From JAGVYE01 sp964502785 (GTDB taxonomy: Archaea > Nanobdellota > Nanobdellia > Woesearchaeales > GW2011-AR9): 32,009 nt of DNA. Within the stretch, counting starts at the first letter, position 1, and each line of letters starts with the position of its first letter. Location of the stretch: the NCBI GenBank assembly GCA_964502785.1, contig CAZCXW010000010.1:1-32009 (forward strand). The letters are read 5' to 3'. This document shows positions 1-8,161 of the stretch, in pieces. A model generated the notes under the pieces. That model ran no database searches. It had not been told where the DNA came from and saw only the letters and a program-made list of their open reading frames with translations. Position numbers and translations under genes: made by a program.

Positions 1-227
1 GCGGAGCTTCCGGCAGCGGACAGCAGGAAGCAGGAGCGCAGCAAGAAGCTGGGGCGCAAGCTGGCGGAGAAGCTGTTGGTCAGGAAGCAGGACAACAAGC
101 TCTTGCTGATGCTGCGGTTAGTAGTGGAAGTGTAGCCGGAACAATTCTCTGGGTTATTGTCTTTTTTGTTGTTGCCTTAGGATTAATGTTCATGGGTATA
201 AGCTGGTATAAGAATAGAGAAGAATAG
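1..227 (+). CDS. C-terminal fragment of a membrane-anchored, Gln/Ala/Gly-rich protein (partial)
   Basis: The frame is open from the window edge (full codons start at base 3) to a TAG at 225-227, giving about 74 residues; the start lies outside. The first part is low complexity, built from repeated QEAGAQ-like units with almost no hydrophobic residues. It is followed by one strong hydrophobic segment (roughly TILWVIVFFVVALGLMFMGI) and a short basic/acidic tail ending KNREE. This is the form of a single-pass membrane anchor behind a flexible linker, with most of the protein on the N-terminal side of the membrane. The family cannot be named from the fragment. The in-phase codons, TM segment and stop support a real gene; the function is unknown. 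Confidence 0.65.
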   Translation, partial: GASGSGQQEAGAQQEAGAQAGGEAVGQEAGQQALADAAVSSGSVAGTILWVIVFFVVALGLMFMGISWYKNREE

Positions 228-232
228 ATTTC

Positions 233-541
233 CTACTTGAAATTTCTTTTTATGGTCTCATACACCCGCATGACTAAATATCTACTTCCGTATTGACAGT
301 AATCAAAACCTGCGCCTAAGCCTAATCCTAGCTTTGCTCCATTTACGATATCGTCAATAGAATGATCCCCTGTTGTTAAGGTCACCAGAGACCCAAACGC
401 TGCACCCGCAACTCCTCCCCGCATCAATGATTTTGCGCAGCGGAGGAGAATTAATTGGGTTTCCTGCCATTGGGCATCATACGTATGATCCGACAAATCG
501 TGAAGAGGATTTAATTCACGTAAAATAGAGGAAAGGTTCAT
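233..541 (-). CDS. Small hypothetical protein with glycine-rich hydrophobic segments
   Basis: This 102-residue protein is not recognised. It has an N-terminal polar part (1-30), a first Gly/Ala-rich stretch (RGGVAGAAFGSLVTL, about 41-55), a second glycine-rich stretch (LGLGLGAGFDY, about 71-81) and a basic C-terminus. The alternating small residues resemble glycine-zipper-like membrane segments, which is only an inference. The ATG at 541 lies about 26 bases downstream of a TATA-like TTTTATTAA on the minus strand (563-571), consistent with a leaderless transcript. It is divergent from the gene at 618 and ends 5 bases from the preceding plus-strand gene. Confidence 0.5.
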   Translation of the reverse strand: MNLSSILRELNPLHDLSDHTYDAQWQETQLILLRCAKSLMRGGVAGAAFGSLVTLTTGDHSIDDIVNGAKLGLGLGAGFDYCQYGSRYLVMRVYETIKRNFK

Positions 542-561
542 GACTTAATGATGTTCATTTC

Positions 562-572
562 CTTAATAAAAC
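562..572 (-). promoter_or_regulatory. TATA-like box for the 541 gene
   Basis: The minus strand reads GTTTTATTAAG, centred about 26 bases upstream of the ATG at 541. This spacing places transcription start at or next to the start codon. It forms a divergent promoter pair with the box at 585-594. Confidence 0.45.
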
Positions 573-584
573 GGCTCGACAAAA

Positions 585-594
585 TATTTAAATT
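585..594 (+). promoter_or_regulatory. TATA-like box for the 618 gene
   Basis: TATTTAAATT is centred about 28 bases upstream of the ATG at 618, suiting a leaderless or nearly leaderless mRNA. There is no Shine-Dalgarno-like sequence immediately before the ATG. Confidence 0.45.
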
Positions 595-617
595 AAAAGG
601 AATAATCCCATCCATTT

Positions 618-998
618 ATGGATAAATATAAAATTGCAACTTTTATTCTCCTTGTTATTTCCATTGCACTTCTTATTTCTTTGATACAAACCAAAAAGAA
701 CGATGTTTTAAAATTATCGAAGGAAGAGGAAAAAGAAACTTTGGAGGCAACTGTACAAAAAGATTGCCAAACGTGGCAATATACGGAACAGAAAGAGCAT
801 CCGATGGTCACATTTATCAAGATTCGGGAACAAGATACAGAAGGAAGGCCGCCCCAATTTTGGGCAGGCTCTTTAAAAGATTTAATGAGTTTGGCATTAG
901 GAAAGTTAGATGCTGCTGGAGAGAAATACTACGCGAAAATTACGGTGAAGGATGATTGCAACCAATTTGTGTGGCAGGAGTTTGATGTGGAGCCGTAA
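618..998 (+). CDS. Hypothetical protein with N-terminal membrane anchor and extracytoplasmic domain
   Basis: This is a 126-residue protein of unknown family. Residues 6-23 form one hydrophobic segment (ATFILLVISIALLISLI) after a short basic start, reading as a signal anchor. A Lys/Glu-rich linker (27-44) follows, then a small soluble domain of about 80 residues. That domain has two cysteines, C50 and C114, near its two ends, which could form a disulphide outside the cell; this is inference. The ATG at 618 is chosen because the anchor begins directly and a TATA-like box lies about 28 bases upstream. No catalytic motif is visible. Confidence 0.6.
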   Translation: MDKYKIATFILLVISIALLISLIQTKKNDVLKLSKEEEKETLEATVQKDCQTWQYTEQKEHPMVTFIKIREQDTEGRPPQFWAGSLKDLMSLALGKLDAAGEKYYAKITVKDDCNQFVWQEFDVEP

Positions 999-1049
999 GT
1001 CGTGGATAATAAGAATTAATCACTGATTAGTAATCCAAAGCACACATTT

Positions 1050-1057
1050 TTTAAATA
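1050..1057 (+). promoter_or_regulatory. TATA-like box for the 1079 gene
   Basis: TTTAAATA is centred about 25 bases upstream of the ATG at 1079, predicting a leaderless transcript. Confidence 0.45.
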
Positions 1058-1078
1058 AACCCTATATTACTAATTTTA

Positions 1079-1783
1079 ATGGTTGAAAAGTATCCTGTCG
1101 ATATTAACGTACAAGATTTAGCTCCTGATTTAATAGAGTATTTGACTCCTCATGATTTTCAGAGAGTCTCGCTCGACGACATTTCTTCAACAGCAAGAGA
1201 TTATTTACAAAAAAGAGACCAAAGAGAGACCGTAGGATGTGTTTCTCTCGTTCCTAATCAACAATGGCGTTCCATTGACGACTATCTCCTTTATGATAAT
1301 AGCAGAACTTTAGCATATGTGAGACTAGATCCAGATATTCCAAAGATGAAAGGTACATTAGCTATCAATGTTCATTTTAGAACCACTGCGCCCCTCGGTT
1401 TGACAAATGACCAATATTTTAGTTTAGGTATTCCTTCCCGAAATCTTTTTTTATTAAAGAAGAGCCTTCATGCCAGGGGAATGACTTCTATAAATTTCAT
1501 TTCTGATTTAGAAGAACAGAATGTTTTACGCCGAATCAGGGACCAAATAGATGTAGATGAAGCAGGTGATTTTCTGGTTTTTTTATTTCATTCTGCCTAT
1601 ATTTCCGGAAAGTATGATTCACAGAGCAGTCCTTCGTCTAAAGAGCAAGCCGTTCAAGAATTAGCAAAAGCTGTTGGTTCATTGATTATCACCGCCGATC
1701 TTTTTTCGAAGAAACAAATTGCTTACTATCAAGCTGCGGCCGAGGTTGATGAGCTATTTAAAGAATCTGCTCTGGTTGGGTGA
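1079..1783 (+). CDS. Hypothetical cytoplasmic protein, 234 residues
   Basis: I do not recognise this protein. It has no signal peptide or membrane segment. The middle (about 80-175) alternates hydrophobic strands and helices, for example LAYVRLDP and GDFLVFLFHSAYIS. A polar, serine-rich loop (about 181-192) precedes a helical C-terminus (VQELAKAVGSLIITADLFS and onward). The gene has its own TATA-like box and ends in TGA only 5 bases from the end of the convergent nonulosonate operon, so the two transcripts probably overlap at their 3' ends. It does not look like part of the sugar pathway. Confidence 0.6.
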   Translation: MVEKYPVDINVQDLAPDLIEYLTPHDFQRVSLDDISSTARDYLQKRDQRETVGCVSLVPNQQWRSIDDYLLYDNSRTLAYVRLDPDIPKMKGTLAINVHFRTTAPLGLTNDQYFSLGIPSRNLFLLKKSLHARGMTSINFISDLEEQNVLRRIRDQIDVDEAGDFLVFLFHSAYISGKYDSQSSPSSKEQAVQELAKAVGSLIITADLFSKKQIAYYQAAAEVDELFKESALVG

Positions 1784-1788
1784 CTCTG

Positions 1789-4488
1789 TTAATCCTTTCT
1801 CATCTCTTTCATCTTCGGCGGCCTTCGTTGCTGTTGGTAATGACTATTAATAGCCACGATTTCCGGATGTGCTTTCAAGAATGAAACAGTTTCTTTAATG
1901 GAGAATATTTTTTCATTCTGATATAATTCTTTATAGACATGGCGGATGACTTCTAAATCTTCTGGCACATCTAGGGTTAAGCGAAAATCTCCTTGCTCTT
2001 CTTCAGGAACGGGCATAATTTTGACGTTGAAATGTTTTGGATCTTTAATGTACCACGTCATGTATTCAGTATCTCTAGGATCACGCACAAATTCTCGCGC
2101 TGTTTTCAAAACATCAACATTGACAACCTCAGCATTAAAACCAATAGGAACGTCTTCAATACCCGTATAATCAGCATTCTGAACAAGATGATAAGTAATT
2201 TGCCGATCAATTAACTCCGGGTCCATAAGAGGATTATCGCCCGTGGCCCTGACGATGATGTCAGCATTTTCGCGTTCTGCGGCTTTTAAAAATCGGTCCA
2301 TAACGTCATCGGGATCCCCGGCGAAGTATTTGACCCCTTTGCGTTTTGCTTCTTCGATAAGCGGCGCATCCTCTGATAAGAATGAAGTGCAAAGGATTAC
2401 TTCAGCTTTTTGAGAATGCTTTAGCCGTTCCAGCATTTGGCCGATGGTTGTATCTCCTTCTAATTCTAACAATGCTTTCTTTGGCAAGCGTGTAGATTTC
2501 ATGCGGGCAGGAACGAGAATGACGGCTTTTCTCTCGATATGCTCATTTTTAATAGGCATATCTTCAGTAATGTCATTCGCTACCTTTCGACCAATTACTT
2601 TCTGATATTCAAACGGTTGAAACTGCCCGCCAATAGCTCTTTTGAAAGAAATATTTTCACGTGTAATTAATTCTCCTTTCTTTAAATCACTTTTGGCAAC
2701 AATAAACTTCTTCATCTTCTTACGATACTCCATATCGGCTGACGTTAACGTAAAATCGTCTTTTCCGATCATGTTTTCAAATTCTCTTACTCTCATAACC
2801 ATTTCTTTAAACTCAGGAGGATTCAAAGAAGACATATAATCAAATCCCTTTAAACTGCGATCATCGGTAACGTGTTTTTCGACAAGCTGCGCGCCATAGG
2901 CAAAAGCAAGAAGGGGGATGGTCTTTGCCAAATCCATTTCAGCATCAGTATGATCGTGATAACAAATCGGAAGGTTGAATTCTTCTTCTAATTTTTTAAT
3001 TCGTTTTAAATTGACATTTTCAATATTTGTCGGAAAATTCTGCAATCCATAGACAAGAACGACATCAACATTAAAGGGCTCGAGAATTTTTATGGCGCGA
3101 TGGAGTTCTTCAAATGTTGAACCTCCCACGTATAATAGCATCAGTTTCTTTTTGGCCGCGACATGCTGTAATAGGAAAGAATTGCTCATATCGCTGGCAT
3201 GAATAGAGTAAGCATCTACATACGATTCCACTAAATCGGCGCTCTGTTGGTCAAAAACATCAGCAAAAATCGCGGTATCAAATTGTCGGGCATACGCAAA
3301 AACTTCTTTCCAGTCTTGAAGAGACAATTGAATTTTTTGCAAATCACTTAATCCGGGGTGATTAGTAGAACATAGTTCTGTGGCGTTGAATACCTGAAAT
3401 TTAAGCCCATCGGCATTGGCTTCGGAATAGGATTTTACGATGTGTTTCAACTTTTCTTTATTCCCGCAATGACTAGAAGCAATTTCCGCAATCAGAAAAC
3501 AACGGTCTTTGGAAAGAGGAATATTTTTTATTTTAATTATTGATGTTTTCTCGAAATAGGTGATGGAAGAAGAAATAAGACCATAATCTTTGTGGCTATT
3601 TATAATTTCGAGCACAGTGATTGGTTCGGAAACATATTTTTCAATAGTTTTTATCACACTTTTCAGAGGAATAATACTTTTTTCCACGCCAATAACGTGT
3701 CCTTCGTCAGGCCCAAGAAAACCTGTCGCGTCGCTAAGATGAATCCAGCAAGTATTTTTTCCTGCTGCTTTGATGTAATTTTCAATGGATTGTAAAGAAT
3801 AAGGCGGATTTCCCTGCGAATCCTTTATCACCTCCAATCCATTAAATTTTATTTTATTTTGTTTAAAATAATCAATGGTCATAGCGGCATGACAGATATC
3901 TAAGACAAATGCGCCGTCCTTACCAATCTGTTCAGCAATATCCTCAAATGACAGATCAATAAAGTGGTCTTTAGGCATGGCAGCACAGGTGGGGGGGCTA
4001 TTTTCCAACGCAACGGTGAGGTAAGAATTGGCAACTATAATTTTGAGCCGCTGATACGCTTCTTTCGCTTTCTCCATTTTTTCTTTCCGAAAAGATTTCA
4101 TTTCAGACTCGCTCATGGCCTGTAAAAAGAAGCGCGAATACTTAACTCCCAAGTGAACAACTAAAAAAATCTCCTGCCGTAGTTCATTGCTAAACGTTTT
4201 AAGATTTTGAATAAAAAAATTAAATTTCTCAATATTACTTTCAAAGCCTTCTTCTTCAAAGAGGACCGACTGCATAAGATCATCAAGACTATGGATGGCA
4301 AGATGCTCAATACTCTGAGAAATAACAAACTGGCGCAGCTCCATTAATTTAATAGGAAAATCATGGGCAAGATCACTTTCCAGAAGATGGATCTCCATCA
4401 CTTTATCGTTCCTGTCCTGTAAGAAATTTTTCATGTATCCTTTATAATTTCGGAAATCAGTAACAATACCTAGTTTAATCTTACTCAT
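1789..4488 (-). CDS. Three-domain fusion: TIM-barrel isomerase-like, divergent NeuB/SAF synthase, SpsF-like cytidylyltransferase
   Basis: This 899-residue protein joins three modules. Residues 1-320 resemble the xylose-isomerase/AP-endonuclease-2 TIM barrel of sugar-phosphate isomerases/epimerases; possible metal ligands are E162 (ALENSP), D197 and H200 (VLDICHA), H250 and D253 (IHLSDATG), H264 and E294. Residues 325-650 resemble NeuB/SpsE nonulosonate synthases with a SAF tail (592-652): EIASSHCGN, KFQVF, QNFPT, YHDHT and EKH are visible. Residues 655-875 are a nucleotidyltransferase of the SpsF/CMP-sugar type, with PARMKSTRLPKKAL (660-673) and GDNP (750-753). The predicted role is formation and CMP activation of a nonulosonic acid. 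ATG 4488 is preferred over the GTG at 4497 because AGGTGA sits 6 bases before it and includes that GTG. It overlaps the preceding epimerase gene by 8 bases and is the last gene of the operon. The NeuB domain lacks several usual residues (see findings). Confidence 0.85.
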   Translation of the reverse strand: MSKIKLGIVTDFRNYKGYMKNFLQDRNDKVMEIHLLESDLAHDFPIKLMELRQFVISQSIEHLAIHSLDDLMQSVLFEEEGFESNIEKFNFFIQNLKTFSNELRQEIFLVVHLGVKYSRFFLQAMSESEMKSFRKEKMEKAKEAYQRLKIIVANSYLTVALENSPPTCAAMPKDHFIDLSFEDIAEQIGKDGAFVLDICHAAMTIDYFKQNKIKFNGLEVIKDSQGNPPYSLQSIENYIKAAGKNTCWIHLSDATGFLGPDEGHVIGVEKSIIPLKSVIKTIEKYVSEPITVLEIINSHKDYGLISSSITYFEKTSIIKIKNIPLSKDRCFLIAEIASSHCGNKEKLKHIVKSYSEANADGLKFQVFNATELCSTNHPGLSDLQKIQLSLQDWKEVFAYARQFDTAIFADVFDQQSADLVESYVDAYSIHASDMSNSFLLQHVAAKKKLMLLYVGGSTFEELHRAIKILEPFNVDVVLVYGLQNFPTNIENVNLKRIKKLEEEFNLPICYHDHTDAEMDLAKTIPLLAFAYGAQLVEKHVTDDRSLKGFDYMSSLNPPEFKEMVMRVREFENMIGKDDFTLTSADMEYRKKMKKFIVAKSDLKKGELITRENISFKRAIGGQFQPFEYQKVIGRKVANDITEDMPIKNEHIERKAVILVPARMKSTRLPKKALLELEGDTTIGQMLERLKHSQKAEVILCTSFLSEDAPLIEEAKRKGVKYFAGDPDDVMDRFLKAAERENADIIVRATGDNPLMDPELIDRQITYHLVQNADYTGIEDVPIGFNAEVVNVDVLKTAREFVRDPRDTEYMTWYIKDPKHFNVKIMPVPEEEQGDFRLTLDVPEDLEVIRHVYKELYQNEKIFSIKETVSFLKAHPEIVAINSHYQQQRRPPKMKEMRKD

Positions 4489-5413
4489 TTTTTTCACCTA
4501 CGCTCTTAAAATACTCAACAGTTTTCTGTAATCCAGCATCAAATGTAACGGAAGGATTCCATCCTAATATTTTTTGAATTTTTCCAATGTTGAAACAACT
4601 TTTGATGATGTCTCCTTTCCGCGCAGTCTGATGTTGAGCTTTAATGTTGCTTTTTGTAATTTTTTTCAATTTCTCTAATAAATTGATGATGGATATTTCT
4701 TCTCCTGTCCCGACCAGAAAACAATCGTTATCGCCATGGGTTAAAGCTATGATATTGGCAGCGGCGACATCTTCAACATAAATAAAATCACGGGTCTGTT
4801 TTCCGTCTCCAAAAATCGTCGGCGGCACCTTATGTAATAGTTTGTAAGAGAAAATGGCAATAACACCACCCTCCCCAAATGGATCCTGGCGAGGACCATA
4901 AACATTAGCATAGCCGAGAGAGGTGTATTTTAAGCCGTAGAGATGATGATACACTTTAAGGTAGTGTTCCACGGTTTGTTTGGAGACTCCATAATGGGCA
5001 AGAGGCTGTTTAGGATGAATTTCATCGATGGGAAGATATTGCGGCTCGCCAGCGCCGGCGCCGCCAGAATTGCCATAGACAATTTTTTGTACTCCGTACT
5101 TACGGCAATTCTCAAGAATATTTAAACTGCCGATGATGTTAACAGTGGCATCGTGGATAGGATCTTGAATTGCTTTGTTAATATCTACCTGTGCTGCTTG
5201 ATGGATGACAAATTCAGGATGATGTTTTTGAAAGATTTCTTCTATTTTTGGATCAGTAATACTTATTTGGTAGAAAATAGCGGTGGGATTGAGGTTTATT
5301 TTTTTGCCAGTGCTGAGATTATCTATAATGATTACTTCATTTTCTTCTTGTACTAGTTTGTCAACTATATGACTGCCAATAAATCCAGCTCCCCCCGTGA
5401 CAAGTATTTTCAT
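4481..5413 (-). CDS. NAD-dependent nucleotide-sugar epimerase/dehydratase (extended SDR)
   Basis: This is a 310-residue extended short-chain dehydrogenase of the UDP-glucose 4-epimerase/4,6-dehydratase superfamily, the usual family length. Residues 1-30 form the Rossmann nucleotide site with TGGAGFIGS (6-14) and the acidic residue ending strand 2 (IIIDN). The catalytic pair is Y141 and K145 (YGVSK), with the serine-containing segment GNSGGAG at 114-120. FGDGKQTRDFIYVEDVA (201-217) is the family's sugar-nucleotide site. It probably converts the UDP- or GDP-HexNAc precursor of the nonulosonic acid; whether by 4-epimerisation or dehydration cannot be decided here. It follows the NeuB-acyltransferase gene by 10 bases and overlaps the next gene by 8, so it is translated within the operon. 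No strong ribosome site precedes the ATG. Confidence 0.85.
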   Translation of the reverse strand: MKILVTGGAGFIGSHIVDKLVQEENEVIIIDNLSTGKKINLNPTAIFYQISITDPKIEEIFQKHHPEFVIHQAAQVDINKAIQDPIHDATVNIIGSLNILENCRKYGVQKIVYGNSGGAGAGEPQYLPIDEIHPKQPLAHYGVSKQTVEHYLKVYHHLYGLKYTSLGYANVYGPRQDPFGEGGVIAIFSYKLLHKVPPTIFGDGKQTRDFIYVEDVAAANIIALTHGDNDCFLVGTGEEISIINLLEKLKKITKSNIKAQHQTARKGDIIKSCFNIGKIQKILGWNPSVTFDAGLQKTVEYFKSVGEKNE

Positions 5414-5423
5414 TTTATGAAGC

Positions 5424-7127
5424 TTAATTTAATTGATGATTTTCTCCATTTACCATAGATACTATTTTTACTTCGTTTACCTCATCTCTTCGTGATCTAA
5501 TGACACGAGCTGGTACTCCGCCAACAATATCGTACGGAGCAACATCTTTAGTCACGACTGCTCCTGCACCAATCACCGCGCCGTCTCCGATCGTTACACC
5601 TGCCAAGATAACGGCATTAGCGCCGACCCAGACATCATTGCCGATCGTTACGGGTTTAGCAGGTGAATCTTGCAAACGCATCAACTGCCCCATTTTTATT
5701 CCATGAGTGCCGTCAGTGATATAGGCGCCATAGGCAAACATGCAGTTGCTGCCAATTTTTACTTTGATAATGGCGCTGATAGAAGCATTGCGATTGAAAG
5801 AAGTATCATTGCCAATTTCAATGATGGACTTTTCATTGCAGCAGAGAAGGTGACTATAAGGGCCGATGATGACATTATTTCCTAGATGTAACCCTGAAGG
5901 GAAACGATCAATATCAACATGCTTGCCGATGAAACAATTTTGACCATAGCTGCCTAATTGCGACAGGGTTTTGTTGATTTCCTCTTGACGCTCGAGACGT
6001 TCCTTATGCATGAAATAACGAAAACCTTTCTTTCCGTCAACGATGGTATTAACTTCGGAAGCGATAGGATGATTTCCATCGGAATGAATGCTCACCATTT
6101 CTCTCGTAAGGGGCATATCTGCTTTAATGGTTGTAAGAGCCCGCTGGCCAATAATGTTCCGGATTTCTTTAGGTTTGATTCCTGTGCCTGGACGTTTAAT
6201 AACGAGCATGTCTTTTGTTATTATAGTTCCTGCGGGAATATCTATTTGAGCGATAATACTTCGTCGTGCCAATAAGCGGGTTTCCTGTTCTTTTGTTGAA
6301 AGGACCTGTTGACCTGTTCCTAACGCTTTTTCCAGCACTCTGATCTGTTGCACCATCATTGTCATTTCTTCCGGATCCATGGAAAGATGATGATCAACGC
6401 CTGGCAATCTTTTGTCAATAGTGAAATGTTTCTCAATTACTTTTGCGCCTAAGGCTACGGCTGCAACGGATGAGAGAAGACCAGGTGTGTGATCAGAAAA
6501 TCCAATCGGAAAGGGAAATTTTTCTTGTAATGTGGTTATGAATTTTAGATTACTGTCTTCGATTTTAGTGGGGTATCCAGAAATACAATGAAGAAGAACG
6601 ATGTTATTATTGCCTTTTGATTTTATTGCATTTACTGCTTCATTGATTTCTTCGATCGTGGCCATTCCTGTCGACATGATAATAGCTTTCCCTTTTTCTG
6701 CGATATGCTCAAGCAGAGGTAAGTGAATGATATCCGCAGAACCGATTTTTAAGCAAGCACTGCCCAATTCATCGAGCATGTCGGCATTTTCTTCGTCCCA
6801 TACGGATGCAAAAAAGACTAAGCCGAGCAGTTCTGTATACTCTCGTAATTCTTGGTATTGTTGTTTTGTTAATTCATGTTTTTTATACATTTCTTGTTGA
6901 AAATCTGGCAAATGGCCGCTTTCATTCCCGTAGGTGCGGGCATCTTTCGTCACTAATTTTTCGGCGGTAAACATTTGGAACTTGGCGGCATCACAGCCAG
7001 CATCGGCAGCAGCTTTAATCATGCTTTTTGCCAATTCCACATCCCCATTATGATTCATGCCAATTTCAGCGATGATGAAAATAGGATGATCTTCGCCCAC
7101 TCGTTTATGGCCTATTTTAATTTCCAT
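5424..7127 (-). CDS. neuB: NeuB-type nonulosonate synthase fused to a hexapeptide-repeat acyltransferase
   Basis: This is a 567-residue two-part enzyme. Residues 1-275 are a canonical NeuB TIM barrel that would condense phosphoenolpyruvate with a six-carbon amino sugar: E21 (AEIGMNHNG), K49 and Q51 (KFQMF), K127 (LKIGSAD), SGYPT at 183-187, FSDHT at 210-214, EKH at 232-234 and GVDHHLS at 243-249. Residues 288-346 are the SAF/antifreeze-like domain, with the conserved arginine region ARRSI. Residues about 396-545 are a left-handed beta-helix acetyltransferase of the maltose/galactoside O-acetyltransferase type, with likely catalytic H475 (DGTHG) and repeats such as IGNDVWVGANAVILAG. The acyltransferase half probably acetylates the same pathway's sugar. 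The ATG at 7127 is preceded by GGAGG. NeuB proteins are usually about 340-350 residues, so this is an added module. Which nonulosonic acid is made cannot be told. Confidence 0.9.
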   Translation of the reverse strand: MEIKIGHKRVGEDHPIFIIAEIGMNHNGDVELAKSMIKAAADAGCDAAKFQMFTAEKLVTKDARTYGNESGHLPDFQQEMYKKHELTKQQYQELREYTELLGLVFFASVWDEENADMLDELGSACLKIGSADIIHLPLLEHIAEKGKAIIMSTGMATIEEINEAVNAIKSKGNNNIVLLHCISGYPTKIEDSNLKFITTLQEKFPFPIGFSDHTPGLLSSVAAVALGAKVIEKHFTIDKRLPGVDHHLSMDPEEMTMMVQQIRVLEKALGTGQQVLSTKEQETRLLARRSIIAQIDIPAGTIITKDMLVIKRPGTGIKPKEIRNIIGQRALTTIKADMPLTREMVSIHSDGNHPIASEVNTIVDGKKGFRYFMHKERLERQEEINKTLSQLGSYGQNCFIGKHVDIDRFPSGLHLGNNVIIGPYSHLLCCNEKSIIEIGNDTSFNRNASISAIIKVKIGSNCMFAYGAYITDGTHGIKMGQLMRLQDSPAKPVTIGNDVWVGANAVILAGVTIGDGAVIGAGAVVTKDVAPYDIVGGVPARVIRSRRDEVNEVKIVSMVNGENHQLN

Positions 7128-7150
7128 GTTATTGACCCTCCTATTTTCTT

Positions 7151-8137
7151 TTATTTATTTTGCAGATGCTGATCTAAGAAGTTGTACGCAACTTCGCGCG
7201 CCATTCTCGGAAATGAATGTCCACCGTCAAAGGCATGAAAAGATGGCTGTTCATCGCAGCCGGTTATTCTTCTTCCCCATTTCACAAGATCACACACTCC
7301 TTCAAACGGGAAATAGGGATCATTACGTGCTGCTGAAATAAGCAATGGTCTTTTTTCCATTAGTTTGGTAAGTTCATGTAGTTCACCAATTTCTCGTTTC
7401 ATGCCATGAACGGTGTACGCCAAATTGTGAATCATTCCTGCCTTATGAACAGCGTCGAAGGTTGAGACTCCGCAATTTGATACGGAAGCTGTAATTCTTG
7501 GATCACAGGCATGGGCATAGTAAGCTACCAGACCGCCTAAAGAATGACCAATAACTCCGATGGATTCTTGTAAAGTTAAGAACTGTAAAACATCAACCGC
7601 TCTCATCGTATCGCTTACGTATCTTCCCATAAGCTCTACGCCATCGAGAGAACTTTCCTGTTTAACAAAACGTTCTCCTGCATTTTGGATTCCTGGAAAT
7701 TTCACTACATTTTGTTGTCGTTCTTCAAAACCAAGAAAATCAAAACAAAGCACTGAATATCCTCTCTGTGCTAACTCAAAACCATACGCCTGCTCTGGAT
7801 CTCCCCGCAAACCTGCCGGCTCACTTTTTCCTACTTCAAAATTGAGAGCATGTTGGTGCAAAGCTACCACATTCCCTTTGATATCGCCACTTGCACGCTG
7901 GAGAAGTAATGCGGAAATGGTATCTTCTTGAAAAACTTTTCCAACTTCTCCCGTGTCAGACGTACAATACGATGCAAATGGCCGGCTTTTATACTTAAGA
8001 GATGTTACCCAAACACCATTATGGATTTTTTCCCCACCACCCCATTCAATAGTGTTTACGTCTTCATTCCCTTTTGTAAAAGATTTAATTTCCCCCATCA
8101 ATAATGTTGCTAAAGTTTTACGTAAATTGTTAGTCAT
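7151..8137 (-). CDS. Alpha/beta hydrolase
   Basis: This 328-residue cytoplasmic alpha/beta-hydrolase has the nucleophile elbow GHSLGG (S199), the acid in SAARNDPYF (D273) and the catalytic histidine in FDGGHSF (H307). VVALHQHALNF (90-100) is the likely oxyanion-hole strand. The layout resembles dienelactone-hydrolase/acetyl-esterase-like peptidase-fold enzymes acting on small esters. Its place between NAD synthetase and the NeuB-acyltransferase suggests it hydrolyses an acyl group on the pathway sugar, but this is inference. The ATG at 8137 follows a GAGGGG ribosome site by 6 bases, and it starts 24 bases after the NAD synthetase stop, so it belongs to the operon. Confidence 0.8.
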   Translation of the reverse strand: MTNNLRKTLATLLMGEIKSFTKGNEDVNTIEWGGGEKIHNGVWVTSLKYKSRPFASYCTSDTGEVGKVFQEDTISALLLQRASGDIKGNVVALHQHALNFEVGKSEPAGLRGDPEQAYGFELAQRGYSVLCFDFLGFEERQQNVVKFPGIQNAGERFVKQESSLDGVELMGRYVSDTMRAVDVLQFLTLQESIGVIGHSLGGLVAYYAHACDPRITASVSNCGVSTFDAVHKAGMIHNLAYTVHGMKREIGELHELTKLMEKRPLLISAARNDPYFPFEGVCDLVKWGRRITGCDEQPSFHAFDGGHSFPRMAREVAYNFLDQHLQNK

Positions 8138-8161
8138 TTATTTCCCCTCTAACGTTAGACC

